Source of the DNA: an uncultured Clostridia bacterium
GTDB taxonomy: Bacteria; Bacillota; Clostridia; Oscillospirales; Acutalibacteraceae
Direction of reading: 5' to 3'
DNA length: 54,719 nt
Assembly (NCBI GenBank): GCA_947630285.1
Contig: CANRHD010000015.1
Span: forward strand, 1-54,719
Shown: positions 9,362 through 16,678 of the stretch, piece by piece
How the letters are laid out: the number at the start of each line of letters is the position of its first letter
Numbering within the stretch: the first letter of the stretch is position 1
Program-made: the position numbers and the translations under genes
Notes under the pieces: model-generated
Told to the model about the DNA's origin: nothing
What the model saw: the letters and a program-made list of their open reading frames with translations, nothing else
Databases searched by the model: none

Positions 9362-9393
9362 ACGCATAAGCGGAAGGATAAGGATTTAAAGCA

Positions 9394-10830
9394 ATGGCAG
9401 AACAGAAGAAAATGGTTGAGGAAATAACCTCGATGGACGAGGATTTCGCAAAGTGGTACACCGATGTTGTCAAAAAGGCCGAGCTTTGCGAATATACAAG
9501 CATAAAGGGCTGTATCGTACTAAGGCCCTACGGCTATGCAATCTGGGAAAACATACAGAAGATTATGGACGGTATGTTTAAGGCTTCGGGTCATGAAAAT
9601 GTGTGTATGCCCATGTTCATACCCGAGAGTCTTTTGGAAAAGGAAAAGGACCATGTTGCAGGCTTTGCCCCCGAGGTTGCATGGGTAACTCACGGAGGCA
9701 GTGAAAAGCTTGAAGAACGCCTTTGCGTAAGACCCACTTCGGAAACGCTTTTCTGCGAGCATTATAAGAGCGTGGTACAGTCGTACCGTGATTTGCCCAA
9801 GCTTTACAACCAGTGGGTTTCGGTTGTGCGCTGGGAAAAGACTACAAGACCTTTCCTCAGAACAAGGGAATTTTGGTGGCAGGAGGGTCATACCATACAC
9901 GCCACGGCACAAGAAGCGCAGGAAGAAACAATCAAAATGCTGAACATTTATGCGGACTTCTGCGAAAATGTGCTTGCAATCCCCGTTGTTAAGGGAGTTA
10001 AGACGGAAAAGGAAAGGTTTGCCGGTGCGGAAAACACCTATACCATAGAGGCCCTTATGCACGACGGAAAAGCCCTCCAGTCCGGCACATCTCACTATTT
10101 CGGGGACGGCTTTGCCAGGGCTTTCCAAATACAGTTTACCGATAAGGATAACAAGCTGAAATATCCTTTCCAGACCTCGTGGGGTTCGTCTACAAGACTT
10201 ATCGGGGCTATTATTATGGCTCACGGCGACAACAACGGGCTTGTGCTTCCGCCGAAGATTGCGCCCATACAGACGGTCGTTGTCCCCATAGCGTACCATA
10301 AGCCCGGCGTGCTTGAAAAGGCGGACGAAATTACCGAAAGGCTTTCAAAGATTTGCAGAGTAAAGTGCGACAAAACGGACAATACGCCCGGTTGGAAATT
10401 TGCCGAGTATGAAATGAAAGGCGTGCCGCTCCGTCTGGAGATAGGCCCCAAGGATATAGAGAAAAATCAATGCGTCATAGTACGCCGTGACAACAGGGAA
10501 AAGATTTTTGTAAGCCTTGACGAGCTTGAGGCAAAGATTCCCGAATTGCTCAACGCCGTTCACGACGCCCTTTACGCCAACGCTCTTGAGAGAAGAGAAA
10601 AAATGACCTATACCGCTCACAGCTTTGAGGAGCTGAAGGATATTGCGGACAATAAGCCCGGCTTTATCAAGGCGATGTGGTGCGGCGACAGAGCTTGCGA
10701 GGACAGGCTCAAGGAGGAGGCCGGCGTTACCTCCCGCTGTATCCCCTTTGAGCAGAGCGAAATTTCCGACAAATGCGTTTGCTGCGGCAAGCCTGCGAAA
10801 AAAATGCTTTACTGGGGCAAGGCTTATTAA
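9394..10830 (+). CDS. proS: Prolyl-tRNA synthetase, archaeal/eukaryotic (type 3) form
   Basis: A 478-residue class II aminoacyl-tRNA synthetase that charges tRNA-Pro with proline. Class II motif 2 ([21 protein letters not shown]), the RPTSE proline-binding loop near residue 113 and motif 3 ([10 protein letters not shown]) are present. The C-terminal zinc-binding domain with paired cysteines (CVCC...) and terminal ...WGKAY is typical of the shorter type 3 enzyme found in archaea, eukaryotes and many Firmicutes. The bacterial-type editing insertion is absent. It is followed by a strong terminator. Confidence 0.95.
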   Translation: MAEQKKMVEEITSMDEDFAKWYTDVVKKAELCEYTSIKGCIVLRPYGYAIWENIQKIMDGMFKASGHENVCMPMFIPESLLEKEKDHVAGFAPEVAWVTHGGSEKLEERLCVRPTSETLFCEHYKSVVQSYRDLPKLYNQWVSVVRWEKTTRPFLRTREFWWQEGHTIHATAQEAQEETIKMLNIYADFCENVLAIPVVKGVKTEKERFAGAENTYTIEALMHDGKALQSGTSHYFGDGFARAFQIQFTDKDNKLKYPFQTSWGSSTRLIGAIIMAHGDNNGLVLPPKIAPIQTVVVPIAYHKPGVLEKADEITERLSKICRVKCDKTDNTPGWKFAEYEMKGVPLRLEIGPKDIEKNQCVIVRRDNREKIFVSLDELEAKIPELLNAVHDALYANALERREKMTYTAHSFEELKDIADNKPGFIKAMWCGDRACEDRLKEEAGVTSRCIPFEQSEISDKCVCCGKPAKKMLYWGKAY

Positions 10831-10832
10831 TA

Positions 10833-10862
10833 TTGACAACGGCTTCACTCTCTGAATAAAAT
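10833..10862 (+). promoter_or_regulatory. Promoter inside the proS terminator, driving the peptide cluster
   Basis: TTGACA at 10833-10838, an 18-base spacer and TAAAAT at 10857-10862. The predicted start, near 10869, falls in the right arm of the proS terminator. A transcript starting there would lack the left arm and leave the GGAGAGTGA ribosome site free. Confidence 0.5.
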
Positions 10863-10883
10863 AATTCGGAGAGTGATTTTTTT
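10847..10883 (+). terminator. Rho-independent terminator of proS
   Basis: A 12-pair stem, CACTCTCTGAAT against ATTCGGAGAGTG with one G-U pair, loop AAAATA, followed by A and seven T. It lies 16 bases after the proS stop. Confidence 0.85.
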
Positions 10884-11025
10884 GAAAAAATATATTGCTC
10901 CCGACTTTGTTTTACGGAGCATTGACTGCGGTGAAGCAGTAACCCTCTCGTCAGAATGGCACACCGTTTTGTACGACGGGGAGGTTTATGCGGCGTTCAG
11001 GGAAGCAGAACCGAAGAACGGGTAA
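10882..11025 (+). CDS. Small ORF, candidate precursor peptide
   Basis: A 47-codon ORF starting at TTG, eight bases after GGAGAG. It begins MKKYIAPDF, followed by a stretch with one cysteine (SIDCGEAVTLSSEW), and ends in charged residues. The Y-x-x-P-x-(F/L) element in the N-terminal part resembles leader elements bound by PqqD-type recognition domains (established for lasso peptide leaders); its use here is inference. The next genes are HprK-like kinase, PqqD-like protein, S24/S26 peptidase and ABC exporter, a setting that suits a modified peptide. Caution: the ribosome site and start codon lie in the tail of the proS terminator, so expression depends on the overlapping promoter. I do not recognise a family. 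Confidence 0.5.
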   Translation: MKKYIAPDFVLRSIDCGEAVTLSSEWHTVLYDGEVYAAFREAEPKNG

Positions 11026-11098
11026 ATTATAAAAATATTATCTATACAAAGCGGCAAAAAAATGTTAAAATAATATATAAATGTTTCGGAGGGGCAAA

Positions 11099-11809
11099 AT
11101 GGAGCTTTTTGACATAGCGGGTCTGAAAGTTAATATGGACTGCAAAGAGGGCTTGGTTTACGAGCGCTCAAGAGCTTATCTTGCCGATGACCAGAACGCC
11201 CGTGCGGATTTTTTTGTCGGGGTACCCGAACAGACGCTTAGAGAACGGCACGAAAAGCTTCCGCACCTGAGCTTGGACGAATGTGATTATATATACTGCG
11301 GCGAGATGTTTTACTATAAACTGCTTGACTATAACGGTATGCTTCTGCACGCTTCGGCGGTGGAAAAGGACGGGTATGCCTATCTTTTTTCTGCCAAGAG
11401 CGGAGTCGGCAAGTCCACGCATACGGCTCTGTGGCAAAAGGTTTTTGACGGCGTCAGAATAATAAACGACGACAAGCCGGCTATCAGAAAAATTGACGGC
11501 GTCCTTTGCGCCTGCGGCACTCCGTTCAGCGGCAAGGACGATAAAAGCATAAATGTCTGCGTTCCGCTTCGGGCAGTAGTTTTTCTTGAAAGGGCGCAGG
11601 AAAACAGCATAAAAAGAATTGAACCCAAAGAGGCTATACCGCTGTTTATGTCGCAGACCCTGAGGCCGTCTCGCAGGGAACAGATGTTTAAGCTTTTGGA
11701 TATGCTCGATACCGTGCTGAAAGAAATACCTGTTTTTAAACTTAAATGCAATATGTCGGACGATGCTGCCAATACTGCATATAAGGGAGTAAACGATAAT
11801 TTAAAGTAA
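11099..11809 (+). CDS. HprK-like (HPr kinase homologue) peptide-cluster kinase
   Basis: A 236-residue protein related to the C-terminal kinase domain of HPr kinase/phosphorylase. The P-loop AKSGVGKSTH is at about residues 100-109, inside the typical HASAV...LFSAKSGVGKST context, followed by INDDKPAIR (metal-binding acidic residues) and GTPFSGKD. It lacks the N-terminal HprK domain, so it is unlikely to be the catabolite-control kinase. Close relatives occur in lasso and other RiPP clusters, where some phosphorylate the precursor peptide (established for the Paenibacillus type). The ATG at 11099 follows GGAGGGG; an ATG six codons upstream has no site. Confidence 0.75.
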   Translation: MELFDIAGLKVNMDCKEGLVYERSRAYLADDQNARADFFVGVPEQTLRERHEKLPHLSLDECDYIYCGEMFYYKLLDYNGMLLHASAVEKDGYAYLFSAKSGVGKSTHTALWQKVFDGVRIINDDKPAIRKIDGVLCACGTPFSGKDDKSINVCVPLRAVVFLERAQENSIKRIEPKEAIPLFMSQTLRPSRREQMFKLLDMLDTVLKEIPVFKLKCNMSDDAANTAYKGVNDNLK

Positions 11810-11828
11810 AAGTCATCGGAGGTAAATT

Positions 11829-12095
11829 ATGAAAATCAAAGAGGGTTATACGCTAAGGGAAATAGCCGGCAGCAGCGTTGTTGTTCCGCTTGGCGACACG
11901 CAGGTAAGCTTTAAGGGAATTATGACCTTAAACGGCGTGGGCGCTTTCGTATGGAAAATCCTTGAAAACGGAGCGGACAGGGAAGAAATTATAGAAAAAG
12001 TTTTGGCGGAATACGATGTCGATGAGGAAACCGCCTCTGCCGATATTGACAGATACCTTATGAAACTTCGTGCCGAGAAAATAATTGAGGACTGA
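11829..12095 (+). CDS. PqqD family protein (RiPP recognition element)
   Basis: An 88-residue PqqD-fold protein: a short beta region, then TLNGVGAFVWKILENG, the hallmark of the family (normally LN-x2-G-x2-IW), and a helical tail with DVDEETASADIDRYL. PqqD-like domains bind leader peptides of ribosomally made, modified peptides and present them to tailoring enzymes. A CGGAGG site lies upstream. It is placed between the kinase and the peptidase genes with short gaps. No radical SAM enzyme, macrolactam synthetase or transglutaminase-like protease is nearby, so the usual partner is missing. Confidence 0.85.
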   Translation: MKIKEGYTLREIAGSSVVVPLGDTQVSFKGIMTLNGVGAFVWKILENGADREEIIEKVLAEYDVDEETASADIDRYLMKLRAEKIIED

Positions 12096-12100
12096 TTTTC

Positions 12101-12544
12101 GTGGGAAACGGATACAGGCTTGAGGATCTGTTGCCCGTAATTGAGGAAAAGCTCAAATCGGGCGGCTTGTTTGAAATAAATATAAACGGAACGAGTATGC
12201 TCCCTTTACTCGTTGAGAAAAGGGATACGGTAATACTCGGGCCTTTTGACGGCAGGATAAAAAAATACGATATTCCTTTATACAGGCGTAAAAACGGCGC
12301 CTTTGTACTGCACAGGGCGGTTAAGGTTTATGAAAATACCTTTTGCGCCTGCGGCGACAATCAATGGGTCGTTGAAAAGGATATTGAATACGGGCAGATT
12401 ATAGGCGTAGTCAGGGCAGTTGTAAGAAAGGGCAAAAAAATCCCCGTAAGCTCTTTCGGATACGGGCTTTACTGCCGGCTGTGGGAGCTTCTCAGACCGG
12501 TGAGGAAGTATATAGTTAAAATCAGAGGGAAACTGAAAAGATGA
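12101..12544 (+). CDS. S24/S26-type signal peptidase-like protein
   Basis: A 147-residue protein with the signal-peptidase/LexA beta fold. The serine motif NGTSMLPLL is at about residues 29-37 and the second box contains LHRAV near residue 70. At that place bacterial SPase I carries lysine; here a histidine is found, as in ER-type/SipW-like enzymes (Ser-His catalysis). A further CACGDNQ...VE motif matches the GDN box. There is no clear N-terminal membrane anchor; the last third is basic and weakly hydrophobic. Start is GTG at 12101. The stop overlaps the ABC transporter start. It may cut a leader peptide or bind it; function unproven. Confidence 0.65.
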   Translation: MGNGYRLEDLLPVIEEKLKSGGLFEININGTSMLPLLVEKRDTVILGPFDGRIKKYDIPLYRRKNGAFVLHRAVKVYENTFCACGDNQWVVEKDIEYGQIIGVVRAVVRKGKKIPVSSFGYGLYCRLWELLRPVRKYIVKIRGKLKR

Positions 12545-14208
12545 ACAATTCGTCCGCTCTAAAATGGATAGGGGCAAATTCAAAAAAAGAAATACCGGGT
12601 CTGGTGTCGCTTGTACTGTGCGACGCCCTGTACTCGGCTTGCTCCGTTTCAATGGCGGTGTTCGCAAAGCTTATTATCGACTCGGCGCAGAGGGGCGCAA
12701 GGCAGGAGCTTATAAAATACGCCGCCGTGCTTTTGGGCGTCATTGTTTTTCAGATAGTACTGCGGCTCTCTTCAAAGGCTGTTGAGGTGAGAATTTCGGG
12801 CAGGCTTGAAATGAGATACAAAACAAGCCTTTTTTCAAATATACTTGAAAAGGATTTCCTTAAAATAAGCCGTTATCACAGCGGCGAGCTTATGACAAGG
12901 CTCACAAGCGATGTCGGCGTTATAAGCCAGGCCGTCGTCTCTATAGCTCCGAGCGTCGTCTCGATTTTGACAAGGCTTATCTGCGCCTTTGCGGTGCTGT
13001 TTTTCCTTGACAGGAACTTTGCAATGCTATTCCTTGCAGCAGGAATTTTGCTGTTTGTCTTTACAAGAATTTTCCGAGGCTCAATGAAAAAGCTTCACAG
13101 GGAGGTTCAGGAAACCGACGGCAGGGTTCGCTCCTTTATGCAGGAGACGGTCGAGAGCATACTTGTGGTTAAGATTTTCGGCGTAAGCAAAAAAATGCAG
13201 AAGGAGTCCGAAAACTTACAGCTTGAAAATTACAGGGCAAAAATCAAAAAGAACCGCTGGTCGATATTCGCAAATCTCGGCTTTTCCGCCGCATTTTCGT
13301 TCGGCTATCTGTTTGCGCTTGTCTGGAGCGCCGTAAGGCTTTGCCTTGGCGGCATAACCTTCGGCACGCTCACGGCGGTTATGCAGCTTGTCAATCAGGT
13401 TCAGACGCCGTTTACTTCGCTCTCCGCCGTTGTGCCGCAGTACTATTCGATGCTCGCCTCAGCCGAGAGGATTATCGAGATAGAAAATATTGCTTGCAGT
13501 AATGCGAAAAACAGCCCCGATATTGATATTAAAAAGCTTTACGACGGGCTTGAGAGCATAAGCTTCAGCGGCGTTTCGTTCGGCTACGGCAACGACGCCG
13601 TTATCGAGAGCGGCAGTTTTGAAATAGAAAAAAACGACTTCATAGTAATTTCGGGTATTTCCGGCATAGGCAAAAGCACCCTGTTTAAGCTCCTTGTGGG
13701 AGTTATTCCGCCGGATTCGGGCAAAATATGCCTGAAATCGTGCGGCGGCGAATACCCCGTAGACAAATACACAAGGCCGATGTTCGCCTATGTTCCGCAG
13801 GGTAATATGCTCTTCAGCGGAACGATAAGGGACAATATAAGGTTTGTAAACGAAAAGGCTACGGACGAGGAAATTATGCAGGCGGCAAAGATAAGCTGTG
13901 CCGATGAATTTATAAACGGACTGCCCGATAAGCTCGACACCGTTTTGCTTGAGGGCGGACAGGGCCTGTCCGAGGGGCAGATACAAAGGCTTGCAATCGC
14001 ACGGGCAATACTTACATATGCGCCCGTACTTCTGCTTGACGAGGCTACATCGGCTCTCGACGAGGCAACGGAAAAGAAGCTGCTTGACAACATAAAGGCG
14101 CTTAAACAAAAGACCTGCATAATTATTTCCCATAAAACGGCGGCATACGAAATATGCAATAAGGAACTTAAAATAGAGAATAAAAATATTAAAATCAGAA
14201 ATCTGTAG
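12541..14208 (+). CDS. ABC exporter, fused permease and ATPase
   Basis: A 555-residue ABC half-transporter. The N-terminal ~310 residues form a six-helix exporter membrane domain; the C-terminal ATPase has Walker A GISGIGKST at about 372-380, signature LSEGQ near 478 and Walker B VLLLDEATSALD near 495. No C39 peptidase domain is present, so any leader must be removed by another protein, perhaps the upstream S24/S26-like gene. ATG overlaps the upstream stop. As last gene of the cluster it most likely exports the product of the putative peptide system. A lipid or drug exporter remains possible. Confidence 0.8.
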   Translation: MNNSSALKWIGANSKKEIPGLVSLVLCDALYSACSVSMAVFAKLIIDSAQRGARQELIKYAAVLLGVIVFQIVLRLSSKAVEVRISGRLEMRYKTSLFSNILEKDFLKISRYHSGELMTRLTSDVGVISQAVVSIAPSVVSILTRLICAFAVLFFLDRNFAMLFLAAGILLFVFTRIFRGSMKKLHREVQETDGRVRSFMQETVESILVVKIFGVSKKMQKESENLQLENYRAKIKKNRWSIFANLGFSAAFSFGYLFALVWSAVRLCLGGITFGTLTAVMQLVNQVQTPFTSLSAVVPQYYSMLASAERIIEIENIACSNAKNSPDIDIKKLYDGLESISFSGVSFGYGNDAVIESGSFEIEKNDFIVISGISGIGKSTLFKLLVGVIPPDSGKICLKSCGGEYPVDKYTRPMFAYVPQGNMLFSGTIRDNIRFVNEKATDEEIMQAAKISCADEFINGLPDKLDTVLLEGGQGLSEGQIQRLAIARAILTYAPVLLLDEATSALDEATEKKLLDNIKALKQKTCIIISHKTAAYEICNKELKIENKNIKIRNL

Positions 14209-14225
14209 AAAATAAAAAATTTTAG

Positions 14226-14254
14226 TTGTATATTTAAAATATATCTGCTATAAT
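14226..14254 (+). promoter_or_regulatory. Promoter of the BY-kinase gene
   Basis: TTGTAT at 14226-14231, 17-base spacer, perfect TATAAT at 14249-14254, 45 bases before the ATG at 14300. Confidence 0.6.
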
Positions 14255-14299
14255 ATTCGCTGATACATTGACTTGTTCACACTTTAAGAGGAGGAAAGC

Positions 14300-15811
14300 A
14301 TGGATTACAATACCGATTCCAAAAATGAATACAGCGAGGGCCTCAGTTTAGATACGGTCCTGATGTATGTTAAAAAACTTATTGATAAATGGTGGCTTAT
14401 CGCAATCGTTTCGGTCGTCTGTGCGCTTGTCGGCTTTATAGTAGCCAAGGCAACTTATGTTGAAAAATATTCTTCGCAGATAATGTTTATAGCAAGTAAT
14501 AAATCGCAGGCGATAACCGTTGCCGGTCAAACTTCTTCCGACCTTAGCGCCTCTGTTTCGCTTGCGGAGAGCTTTAAATATGTTTTCACAACCACCGAGC
14601 TTTCAAAGGCGGTTGCGGACTCCTGCGGATATAAAATCACACCACAAGATGTCAAAAGGTTTGTTTCCGTCAATTCTGTCGAGGAAACCGCAATTATTTA
14701 CCTTACCGTCACCACTACCGACCCGAAGGTGTCCTACGCCATTGCCAATGCGTATATTGATAACTATTCAAGCGCTATTGAAAAGGCGTTCCCGAACACC
14801 TCGCTCACCGTTATAGACCCTCCGCTTGAGGCAACTTCGCCCAACGAGAACAGAAGTATGCTTATCTATACGGCTTTGGGGCTTTTAATAGGCTTAATCG
14901 CCTCGTGTATGGTAATAATCGCCGTGGTTATATTCAAGGATACCATTAAAAATTCCGAGGATGTTACCAACAAGCTGGGTATGAAGCTTCTCGGCGTAAT
15001 CGGCAGGGTCGGCAAGAGATCCAAAAAGGACGAGGCGCGGCAGGGAATACTCATTACGGATAAGCGTTCGGGCTTCTCGTTTATCGAATCCCACAAGCTT
15101 ATCAGAACAAAAATAGAACACATGGCTTCGAGGAACGATTACAAGGTAATCATTGTTTCAAGTACCATGGAAAACGAAGGCAAAACGACCAGCGCCACAA
15201 ACATCGCTCTTTCACTTGCCCAGAACGGAAAAACCGTTTTGCTTATAGACGCCGACCTGAGAAAGCCCTCTGTTGCAAAAATACTCGGCTTCGCCGCCAC
15301 CGACGACGAGGGTATTTGCGGTATAATTTCGGGCAAGAAAACCCTCAAGGAGTCAATTAAGTATTCCGAAAAATATCAGCTTTTCGTGCTTGTTTCAAAC
15401 AAGGCCGTCGAGAACTCCTCGGAAGTGCTTTCTTCTTCAAAGATGGAGGAGATCATCGAAGATGCAAGGAAAGAATTTGACTATGTCATCATTGACACCG
15501 CTCCCTGCGGCCTGCTTGCCGACGCCTCCATACTTGCGGCGTATTCGGACACAATAGTCCTTATAGTTAAGCAGGATTTTGCTTCCGCAAGAAGAATAAA
15601 GAGAGCTGTTGAAAACTTTGAAAACTCCGGCACGGAAATTATCGGCTGTATCTTTAACGACGCCGAAACAGGTATGTCCAGACCGTCAATAGGCAAAAAG
15701 AAATACGGCCATTACGGAAATTACGAATACGGTTACGGCTACGGCTACGGTTACGGTTACGGAGGCGACAGCGGCTCCGGCAAGAAGCACAGAAGAAGCA
15801 AAAGCAAATAA
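14300..15811 (+). CDS. Polysaccharide chain-length regulator fused to BY-type tyrosine kinase (Wzc-like)
   Basis: A 503-residue protein with a Wzz/chain-length domain (membrane helices near residues 32-52 and 195-217 framing an extracellular loop) and a C-terminal bacterial tyrosine kinase. Walker A is in ENEGKTTSATN, Walker A' in LLIDADLRKP and Walker B in DYVIIDTAP. The tail is tyrosine-rich (YGHYGNYEYGYGYGYG), the expected autophosphorylation cluster. Firmicutes usually split these functions into two proteins (CapA/CapB); here they are fused as in Gram-negative Wzc. It normally controls export and length of surface polysaccharide, but no polysaccharide genes adjoin it. It is monocistronic, with its own promoter and terminator. 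Confidence 0.85.
   Translation: MDYNTDSKNEYSEGLSLDTVLMYVKKLIDKWWLIAIVSVVCALVGFIVAKATYVEKYSSQIMFIASNKSQAITVAGQTSSDLSASVSLAESFKYVFTTTELSKAVADSCGYKITPQDVKRFVSVNSVEETAIIYLTVTTTDPKVSYAIANAYIDNYSSAIEKAFPNTSLTVIDPPLEATSPNENRSMLIYTALGLLIGLIASCMVIIAVVIFKDTIKNSEDVTNKLGMKLLGVIGRVGKRSKKDEARQGILITDKRSGFSFIESHKLIRTKIEHMASRNDYKVIIVSSTMENEGKTTSATNIALSLAQNGKTVLLIDADLRKPSVAKILGFAATDDEGICGIISGKKTLKESIKYSEKYQLFVLVSNKAVENSSEVLSSSKMEEIIEDARKEFDYVIIDTAPCGLLADASILAAYSDTIVLIVKQDFASARRIKRAVENFENSGTEIIGCIFNDAETGMSRPSIGKKKYGHYGNYEYGYGYGYGYGYGGDSGSGKKHRRSKSK
15727..15768 (+). repeat. Short tandem GGYTAC repeat coding for Gly-Tyr
   Basis: About six GGTTAC/GGCTAC hexamers in a row encode a GY repeat in the tyrosine tail of the BY-kinase. 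Such a run could change length by slippage, altering the number of phosphorylatable tyrosines without shifting frame. Confidence 0.7.
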
Positions 15812-15826
15812 AACAGGAAAAATCAC

Positions 15827-15862
15827 AACCCTCCGTCGGTGAAAACGGAGGGTTATTTTTTT
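15827..15862 (+). terminator. Rho-independent terminator of the BY-kinase gene
   Basis: Ten-pair stem AACCCTCCGT/ACGGAGGGTT, eight-base loop, then A and seven T; 16 bases after the stop codon. Confidence 0.92.
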
Positions 15863-15961
15863 GCCGTGAAAGTTACCTTTGAATAATTTTGCTCAATTAG
15901 AAAAATATGTAAAAAACTATACAAAGTATTTAAAATTTTACGCTTTTTTGATTAAATATTA

Positions 15962-15990
15962 TTGACTATCACCCCGATTTATTATAAAAT
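15962..15990 (+). promoter_or_regulatory. Promoter of the type IV pilus operon
   Basis: TTGACT at 15962-15967, 17-base spacer, TAAAAT at 15985-15990. It leaves a leader of about 115 bases before the first gene; I see no known riboswitch in that leader. No terminator is visible from here to 31398, so it may drive about 15 kb. Confidence 0.55.
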
Positions 15991-16110
15991 AAGTTGTAAG
16001 TATATGCGTGAACATATCGCTGTTTCGGATATGGTATTTTTAATGGAAATTCTGTTAAAAAATATATCGCTTTTTTTCTTAATCTGAATTTGTTTTGGAG
16101 GGTCTTCCGT

Positions 16111-16629
16111 ATGGGTATGGCTGATATGGACATAAAGGATTTGTTTAAAAAATTCAAATCCGGAAGCGGTAAGAAAGATGCAAGAAAAGGCAACTCTATT
16201 ACAGGCTTTTTTGACAAAAACCCGAAGATGAAAATTATTTTGCCGGCTCTCGGCATCTTAATTGCGGTTGTGGTCGCCGTTCTGATTATCCTTTCGGGCA
16301 CGGGCGCCGAAACGGAGCTTGAAGAGGGCGCTACGGTCGCCGGTCAGGCGGTTGCGGTGTTGCCGGAGATAGAGCGGACGCAGGGCGAAACGGCCGCAGA
16401 CAATGTTGACCCCTTTGCGGAAGATGTCATAGCAAATGCCAAGATAACCGGTATGATTTATAATTCGGACGGATATTGGACGGCGGTAGTTCAAACGCCA
16501 TACGCCTCTTACACTCTTCAGGTAGGCGATTATGTGGGAAGCTCCAAGTGGCTTGTAGAGTCAATTACAGACTCAACGGTTACGGTTTCTCTCGGCGAAA
16601 AGACAAGAACATTAGAAATGAAAAAATAA
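16111..16629 (+). CDS. PilP-like pilus assembly protein
   Basis: A 172-residue protein with a basic cytoplasmic N-terminus, one membrane helix at about residues 44-62 and an external C-terminal part. The last ~70 residues (DPFAEDVIANAKITGMIY...YTLQVGDYV...TVSLGEKTRTLEMKK) follow the PilP/GspC homology-region pattern: a small beta domain that in Gram-negative pili links PilN/PilO to the secretin. The ATG at 16111 has TGGAGGG eight bases upstream; the longer TTG-started frame is rejected. First gene of the pilus operon, directly before the secretin-N-like protein, as pilP precedes pilQ elsewhere. Gram-negative PilP is a lipoprotein; this one is a membrane-anchored variant. Confidence 0.65.
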   Translation: MGMADMDIKDLFKKFKSGSGKKDARKGNSITGFFDKNPKMKIILPALGILIAVVVAVLIILSGTGAETELEEGATVAGQAVAVLPEIERTQGETAADNVDPFAEDVIANAKITGMIYNSDGYWTAVVQTPYASYTLQVGDYVGSSKWLVESITDSTVTVSLGEKTRTLEMKK

Positions 16630-16678
16630 GTAACTTTTTCTCAATATAAAATCCAAGTCTACTTAGGGGGAGTACAAT

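Noticed and set aside
10833-14208. Classical lasso peptide cluster
   Set aside because: No B2 protease or asparagine-synthetase-like cyclase is present, so only a RiPP-like call is justified.
15727-15768. Tandem repeat as a CRISPR array or minisatellite
   Set aside because: Units are six bases, without spacers, and encode the tyrosine tail of the kinase in frame.
16000-16110. Cyclic di-GMP or other riboswitch in the pilus operon leader
   Set aside because: The leader is AT-rich and shows none of the conserved GEMM motif blocks or a stable fold.
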